Source: Rotaria sp. Silwood1
Taxonomy: Eukaryota; Rotifera; Eurotatoria; Philodinida; Philodinidae
Assembly: GCA_905250075.1 (NCBI GenBank)
Contig: CAJNOP010000139.1
Span: forward strand, 62,001-126,000
DNA length: 64,000 nt
Direction of reading: 5' to 3'
Part shown: piece after piece, positions 57,041 through 64,000 of the stretch
Numbering within the stretch: the first letter of the stretch is position 1
Layout: every line of letters begins with the position of its first letter
Made by a program: the position numbers and the translations under genes
The notes under the pieces: model-generated
Told to the model about the DNA's origin: nothing
Seen by the model: only the letters and a program-made list of their open reading frames with translations
The model's database searches: none

Positions 57041-58115
57041 ATGAATTTAACAAATGATGCTGGTGAAAATGACAATGAAAAAAATTCTTCAAGTGATGAA
57101 GATGAAGATAATGAAAATACATATACAACTAATTCACCATCAATATTAGTAGAAAAATTTTTTTCTTCTAATAAAAATAATGAAGAATTAGATAATAGTG
57201 ATGATGATAATGATGATGATGATGATGATGGAAGTGATATTGAAAATCATTATACATCTGATAAATTTTTACCAAGACAAAATCATTTATGTACAATATT
57301 ACGACAATCAAATCGTCTTACTGAATTAAAATTAAATCTACTTCATAATCATTTATTATTAAGACATTCTATATCTGATAGTGATATGTCGAAACAAAAT
57401 GATCAACAACGAAATAATATTTATCTTTCATCAATTCGTTTACGTCGTCTTTATTTACCATCATCATTTATTTATGAATTACAAACACAAATAACCAATT
57501 GGTTACAATCAAGTACATGTTTAATTGATTCAATATCAACATCAATATATCATCGACGATGTTGGTCACAATTATTATTAACATATTTTATTGAACAACG
57601 TTTTGTTAATTTACAATTTCTTCTTTGTACACATTCATTATCATTAACAACAATTGATCATGATTTATATTCAATACATCAACATACATGTATACCAGAA
57701 GAAGATGCATATAAATTATGTTCAATATTACAAAAAGGTTCACGATTTAATATTGATTCAAATATATTTGATCATATACGTCGTATTATTGTTATTAAAA
57801 GTATGAAAGAAGGTAAATATTTAAAAAATAATTATTTATTAGAAAAATTTTTCTTATCTTTTAGTATTTAATGATAATATAAATTTACAACAACTTTATA
57901 TTAAACAATTAACAAGTCTTAAACAATATTTAATTCATCAACAATCATCTGTATTGAATATGAATAATAATTTAACAATAAGTGTAGCATCAATTTATTC
58001 AAAACTTCTACTTTTTCTTTCGAGTCTTTATTCAATCAGAGCTGAAACGATGCAAATACTTTTTTGTCAACATCTTCTACACAATCCGATGTATTCCTAT
58101 CTTGTTAATTCATGA
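57041..58115 (+). CDS. Unrecognised protein with acidic N-terminus, two exons
   Basis: Exons 57041-57812 (ATG 57041) and 57865-58115, joined in phase across a 52-bp intron; stop TGA 58113-58115. If the intron is not removed, the frame ends at 57871. The first 75 residues are Asp/Glu/Asn/Ser-rich. After that comes an all-helical looking region with NHLCTILRQSNRLTELKLNLL, RRLYLPSSFIYELQTQI and CWSQLLLTYFIEQRFVNLQFLL, then IPEEDAYKLCSILQKG, and a helical C-terminus. I do not recognise the family. It is probably soluble (acidic head, amphipathic helices, no signal peptide or membrane helix). Codon use is strongly AT-biased like the conserved genes nearby, so I take it as a resident gene. Confidence 0.6.
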
Positions 58116-60436
58116 TTTTATTATTTACATTGTTTTCTTCTGTTTTTTTTTTTTTCTTTTTCTTTTTCTATTGAAATTGTCTGTGTGCTTATTGTGTATC
58201 CCGGTTGATGATTAATATATTAAAGTATATGTTGTCATCTCGGTCAGATCATGTAAATGTATCTATATGTATGTGTGTGTGTGTTTGTATATCAAAACGG
58301 TGAATCAATTTAGAAACAGAAAACAAAAAAAAGTTTTTATTTTTATTGATGATCGGGATAATTATTTTTATATAATTTTTCCATGTAAGAAAACAGAAAC
58401 ATTCTATCACAATATAATTAAAGTTCTAGAAGTTGTTTGTCTACTATATATTGTAACAATGAAAAAAAATCATCTTGAGTATTTGATGAAAAGCCTTCAG
58501 AAAAATAGATTAAATAATTAGAAAGATCATTTAATTTCTACTAGAGTTTTTATTATTATTATAGTCAATATATATACTAGATGAAGATTGAATTGGAAAA
58601 ATACATAACTCTTGATAGGAATTGATGAAAATCTCATCAACTATCAAGGATACATGATTAAATTATAAAGATATGATAAAAATGAACAAGAACTATATTT
58701 ATATAGAATGATTAATATTAGAAAGATTATTTAATAAATGTTCTTTCATATTTTTAATAAATTATAATAATAAATTTCAATTGTATTTTATTCATCGATA
58801 CATTAGAATAAGTATTGATCTTATATTCTTTTTTTTTTCTTTTCATATAATACTAGTTAGTAAATATTTTATATTCAATGTCATACATATCGATTTAATC
58901 AAACGATGGAAAAATGTTTTTTAGAGAAATATGAAACTTTCTCTCAGACTATATGGTAAACTTATAAATCAATCAGAGTTTTTTTTTTGTTGAACAGATC
59001 CCTATCAATGCTATAAACGTCATCAGCATACAGCTTTTTGTTTTTTCTCGCATAAATTAGAATATGATCTTGTTTCATAATAAAGTTACAAGAATTTCTT
59101 GATAAGTATATAGTTGTTTTGCTTTTTAATTCTTCTCAGATTCGTTCTGCATATAAATATATATTTGTCTAACAAAATATAACATTAATGAAAAACACTT
59201 TTGCATGACATATTAAACTTCTAACTATTGATATTTGTAAATTTTTTATTAATAAATAATTCGATTAGAATTGATATTAGATAAGTGTTTGGTATTTTTT
59301 TTTTCAAGAATAATTATGTTAATATTATTGATATTTTAAAAAGAATTTCATGGTTGAAAGAATTATTGAATATTCAATTGACCTTAAGTTAACAAGAGCA
59401 TAATTAATAATTAAATAGTTGTTGTTGCATTGAAATATATGACTGATGAAATCAATCGATCAAAGAAATATATTATACTTCATGATACTCCCGTAACACG
59501 ATAAGAGCTAGAATGATCTTATTGATCTCGAAAAAATTTTTTCAATTTCTCATCTAATGAACATTTGAGTTCTGTGCTTGAAAAAGAATCTTGAATTCTT
59601 TCTATTGGTAACAATCAAAATTATGAAATTTAGCATTTGAAAATATTAGTCATAGAACAAAAAAAAAAAAAATGGAAAAATCAAATGTTTTATAATAAAT
59701 TAGTTTTTTTTTTACTCCAGAAGAAAAGTCAATATGTAACGAATATTGAATTGTCCATGATTAGTACTGATTAATTATATTCCATTTTGTTTCTTTTTTT
59801 TGTTTTCTTTTATAAAATATAAAAATTTAAATTTCAAATATCAAAACGAAAAAAAAAAACTATCAAATATAAATGCATTGTTTAGTATTCAAGACACGTT
59901 AATAACATAAATAAAAGCATTGTAAATGAGTAAATTAATATTTCAATGATATAAGCTTGAATGCATTCTTATTTCTAAAAAGATTCTTATTTTTCGATTA
60001 CATACGGTTCAATTTCTATTATCTTCGAAAATCTATTGTAAAATAAATAATTAATATATATGCGTATCATATTCTTTCTATTGTCAAAACAAACAAACAA
60101 AAGAAGAAGAAGAAAAACAAAAAACTCATTCAAGTAAAACAAATTTGATGTGATATATATTATCCTTTACTTGGATAATTAATAATATCTTAGATATCGA
60201 AATACTAATTTATCTAATCAATGTTGACAAGTACATATATCCAATAGACGTATGTTTATTAATAAGAAATAAATCTTTTGTTTATTCGAATATATCAGTA
60301 TAAGTGTATTGATCATAGACTATAAATTATATGACGATATATAGAGTATGTATATAGTTTGTATGTATATATATTATCATTAATAAAAGTGCATAGTTGA
60401 TAATAAGAAAATATAATTGAATTATATCAATGATTT
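58116..60436. other. No gene seen
   Basis: Very AT-rich. The frame at 58267-58521 lacks protein-like features. No repeats with clear edges. Confidence 0.5.
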
Positions 60437-60979
60437 TTATCGAGAACGAAAAGGAAATTTAAATATTGAAGTACTATTTATTGTGAAATTATTTGATATG
60501 ATTGTTGTTGTTGTTGTTGTTGTTGTCGTTGTTGTTTTGAATGATGTACTCATTCGAGATATCTGATAGAATAAATTATTTTTGCCTGTTCTAGTACGTA
60601 CAAGTTCATCAATTTTTGGTGCCATTTTTAATGTAAGTGTAACAATTCCAGCACATAAAAGAATTATTAGAAGTCCAACAATACTTATAATACGTGTAAT
60701 AATACGTTTTTTTCTATCAGCTGCTGCTACTAAACGTTGTTGTTTAAGTTCAAATATACTTGCTGCTGTTCGATTATTTAATGAACTAGGTGTTGATGGA
60801 GATTTTGGTATATTAATATTAGGTTTTTTTAAATTATTTTGTTGATGATATTGTGATTTTATTTGAATTTGTTGAAAAAAAGCAATACGTTCTTGAAAAT
60901 CATCATTACTTTTTTCAATTAATGATCTTGATGGTGAATGGGATCGTTCAGGAATACTTGATTTATTAATGATTGACAT
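60437..60979 (-). CDS. Small single-pass membrane protein with poly-Thr tract
   Basis: A single frame of 180 codons from ATG 60979 to TAA 60437-60439. The N-terminal about 95 residues are polar and Ser/Pro/Gln-rich (SPSRSLIEKS, NIPKSPSTPSSL). A basic RKKRIITR stretch leads into one membrane helix (IISIVGLLIILLCAGIVTLTL), and a short tail contains 11 or so consecutive Thr encoded by an ACA/ACG microsatellite. The positive residues before the helix suggest the N-terminus stays in the cytosol. No family recognised. The gene may have further 5' exons, since an acceptor-like site is not obvious at the ATG and no promoter can be marked. Confidence 0.5.
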   Translation of the reverse strand: MSIINKSSIPERSHSPSRSLIEKSNDDFQERIAFFQQIQIKSQYHQQNNLKKPNINIPKSPSTPSSLNNRTAASIFELKQQRLVAAADRKKRIITRIISIVGLLIILLCAGIVTLTLKMAPKIDELVRTRTGKNNLFYQISRMSTSFKTTTTTTTTTTTIISNNFTINSTSIFKFPFRSR

Positions 60980-63745
60980 TAAAATAAAAATCAATACATT
61001 TGTATAATTAATTGATATGATCGATATAGTAAAAAATTTGAAGAAAACCTAAACAAAAAAAAAAAAAAAACGAATACTTTTATAAGAAAAAAAGTCATAC
61101 TAAATAGAGAATTTAAGTTTCTTGTACGAACAATTGTGGCATTACTCTAATCGACTTTTCTATTAAATGCAAATCTAACTCAGCGAAAAAAAAAAAGAAA
61201 TAGATGAATACTTACAAAATAGAAGATAATCTGATATTGATTGAATATAGTGACAAGAGAAACTGACAATTGAATAAAGTGAACTACGATGACAAAAATA
61301 CATATTCATTCCATTAGAGCCTCGAACCATAGAGACAAACGGCAAATTAGAAAATGTAGCAATTATATTTCGAATAGAACGATTTATAATAACATTTGAG
61401 ACTAGATGATGATATTAACTGTTATTTGTATTTTCAATAATCATTATTCGGTAAATCATTGTTTTTTTTTTTATAAACATAGTTTATGTACTAATAAAAC
61501 GAGATATAGTTGTTGTCAAAAGAAAAAAAAAAATAAGAACATAGAAAAGAAAATGATATCAATACGAAATTGTTCAAACTTCCTGAAATTGCTTTACTAA
61601 CAGCCAATCACAACAAATCGCCATACGTTCGTATCATTTCACGGGAAAACAAGAGAAAAAAAAATATGCGAAGATATTTTTCTTCTTTTCTATTCTTTTG
61701 CATTCAGAAGCCTTTCTTTTCTTTTTTTAATTTAGTTTCTTATAGATGAAGAAGAACGAAATCCCTATGTATTCTCTCTTTCTCTCTTTTTTTTTCTCTA
61801 AATGATCATATGTCATTCCTATATTGATATTAGTCTTTTATTTCCTTGTTTATATTTGCAGAAAAAAAATGAGTATGAGTAAGTGTAAAGTAATAATGAC
61901 AAAAGCAAATTGAAAAGCATTTGCGCGTGAGCACTCATATATGAAATAAACCATGATGACGCACGAACAACAAATATATAAATAGAGAGAGAGAGAGATC
62001 GATGGTTATTAGTTTTATGAATGATGAACTATTATCAACAAACTAGTAGAAAAAAAAAAAGAGACTAGAGACTTATACGAGAAAATAAAAATTCTTTTGA
62101 AATTAGCTCAATAAAATAAATTTCTCAAAAACAAAACAAAATTTATAATGTCGATTTCCCCAGGTACTATTCAGTGTTATAATGAAACATTTTTATTCGG
62201 TAACAGTTGGTAAAACTAATGAAGAAAATAACATGACGTTGATTAAAATGCATATAGACATGCAAAGATGTTTTCAATGAAAAGACAAGTAAAAGAAAAA
62301 AGTATGTTTGATCATTGATGAGGTAGTATATTTGTAGATATTCATTAGAGATCTATGTTTTTATATAGAAAAATAGTGAATTATGTATCATTCTGTTTTC
62401 GATTGTACTATATCTAATACATAATGAAAAAAAAAAGAAAAGTTCTTACTTGATCTTTTTTTATGCGTTGTTTTTTTTTTCCACTAAGCATGTACCATAG
62501 AATATACAAAAAGAACAAATAATCACCAAAATATTCTCTAATTTTTGTAATTATATCAATGAAATTTGAGTACTTCCGTATATCAAGCTGATCAAAGACT
62601 GTATAAGTACAATTAATAACTATTGTTGTTATTGTTGAAGTACCACTGACTTATAACCTTGAGTGTCGTGAGATTTGAGAGATAGACTAACAAACTATAT
62701 TGATCTTACAAAAATAATACTGATGAAGATAAAGTAGAATCATAGTAGTATGATAATAATCATAATAAGAGAAACAAAAAAAAAAAAAAAGACTGAAAGA
62801 CAAGAGATTAAGATAATTGATTATTTGTATAAATAAAGAAAAGAAACATCAAACATAATATTTTTTTTTTACCTTCATTTTCATTAGTTTTCTTATCAAG
62901 TGAATCTTTCGTGACATGAGCATCTATAGTATGATTCCCTATGTGCGTGTTTATTCTATTAATATAGTAAATATTTTTCTTCATATGAGATTAATATTAA
63001 ATCATATTGTTTAATAAATAGCAATTAAATAAAGACCAAATAATTATTATTATTCTTTATTAATGATCACAATGGGAAGAAAAAAAAAGAGTATAAGACA
63101 AAATAAATATCTTGAGTAAAAGTATATTTTTGAACATCGATTAATTTTATTGGAAAAAATAAAATAAAATAATATGACAGAAAATGAATTAATTATTTAT
63201 AACATAGAAAGAAAAAAAATTCAAATCAGAATTTCAATTAGTCAATATTTGATTAAGAATAACTATGTATATTATTTCTTTTTTATTGTTAAGTGCACTC
63301 ACACTATCTCGTAGAAATAATAATATTCATATTGTATATTAATAATGCTATTGAGACGACATTATTCGACTTAATGATCTTTTTTTTTTCAACTACTGAT
63401 AATAAATCTAAATTATATTCTTTTTTCTTTTTTTTTATCTATCTTTCAAATCTAACATATTGTTTTCTTCAAAGTTATTTGTAGCTTGACATGCGTAGTA
63501 TTAGATCATATATTAAATTAAGAGTTTATCTAAATTAATTTTCATATATCAATTACGATGAAATATGTTTTTGATACTATTTTGAATTTTGTATAGATAT
63601 TGTTTTATATGTTATCATATTTTTTTAGCATTCATCATTTATTCATATTAAATAAAATAACTTTCTTGATTCTATTTATTCAATGATCATTACGAAGTTA
63701 TATTTATATAAGAAAAAAATAGCTTTATTACTACTGAGAAAAACT
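60980..63745. other. Gene-poor interval
   Basis: No exon recognised. A GA microsatellite lies at 61985-61999 and numerous A- and T-runs occur. The frames here are short and compositionally non-coding. Confidence 0.5.
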
Positions 63746-64000
63746 TTAGTATTTTTCTGAAACGAGCTTTGCTCGTTTATTATCATTATTTAATGATGAA
63801 TCTATCGAAATATTTGTATCCGATGATGCAATTGAACGCTTGTTTTGTAATGATTCAAATTCTCCATCATTTGTTTCCTAAAAAAAAAACGAATCGATAT
63901 TTATTATTATTATTATTTATAAGCAAAAAAATCAATCAATTAATACCGATAATGGCTTTTCAATAGCTTGTATTAATAATCGATGAATATCTTCTAGATT
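63746..64000 (-). CDS. 3' end of a gene continuing beyond the right edge
   Basis: Exon 63947-64000 (LEDIHRLLIQAIEKPLS) is joined in phase, across a 69-bp intron (donor GTATTA, acceptor TTTTAG), to exon 63746-63877. That exon encodes ETNDGEFESLQNKRSIASS, a Ser/Asn-rich stretch and KRAKLVSEKY before TAA. KRAK next to charged residues could be a nuclear localisation signal. Too little is in view to name the family. Confidence 0.5.

Noticed and set aside
60582..60845. Plus-strand frame opposite the small membrane protein gene
   Set aside because: Antisense shadow; the minus-strand frame has a proper ATG, membrane helix and balanced composition.

Overview
The window looks like a bdelloid rotifer nuclear contig, most like Rotaria or Adineta (my inference). 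It is very AT-rich. Most genes are split by short introns (about 50-100 bp) with GT..AG ends and long T or A runs. Conserved animal genes lie beside an accessory block rich in TIR, NHL, TPR/ADP-ribosyltransferase and FAD-monooxygenase genes. Many GT/CA-rich tracts resemble TGTGGG, which I remember as the bdelloid telomere repeat.

Layout. 1-3.4 kb (-): N-terminal part of an ANKHD1/ANKRD17 (mask) ankyrin gene, running off the left edge. 3.4-10.5 kb: no gene seen. 10.5-24.9 kb is the first accessory block: a four-exon TIR-domain gene (+), a decayed SLC5-type symporter exon pair (+), an NHL-repeat gene (+), a broken ADP-ribosyltransferase/TPR gene and an intact but catalytically degenerate paralogue in tandem (-), an hAT-like MITE, and an unrecognised multi-exon gene (-). 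25.7-29.6 kb is a nested inverted-repeat structure built from several satellites, with arrangement like a foldback element. 29.9-32.1 kb (+) is an intronless MICAL-like FAD monooxygenase. 33-36 kb holds small palindromes, a 275-bp-arm hairpin element, telomere-like repeats around a 100-N assembly gap, and an orphan coding fragment. A small gene (exon at 28.27-28.5 kb) has a phase-matched second exon at 35.97 kb, so it may span this whole stretch.

36.3-38.7 kb (-): a nine-exon TRPV channel gene with one apparent frameshift. 38.7-45.3 kb: gene-poor, with a 1.67-kb DNA transposon that has 18-bp terminal inverted repeats and CTAGTC subterminal motifs. 45.3-46.8 kb (+) is an unrecognised gene, tail to tail with a five-exon two-Ig-domain secreted or anchored adhesion-type gene (46.9-48.4 kb, -). 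50.5-53.1 kb (+) is a nine-exon WDR88 orthologue. 57.0-58.1 kb (+) is an unrecognised acidic protein. 60.4-61.0 kb (-) is a small single-pass membrane protein. The 3' end of another gene (-) reaches the right edge.

I see no operons, CRISPR arrays, rRNA or convincing tRNA. Exon borders were read by eye from splice signals and reading frame, so allow about 1-2 bases of error. Family names come from recognising motifs, not from a search.
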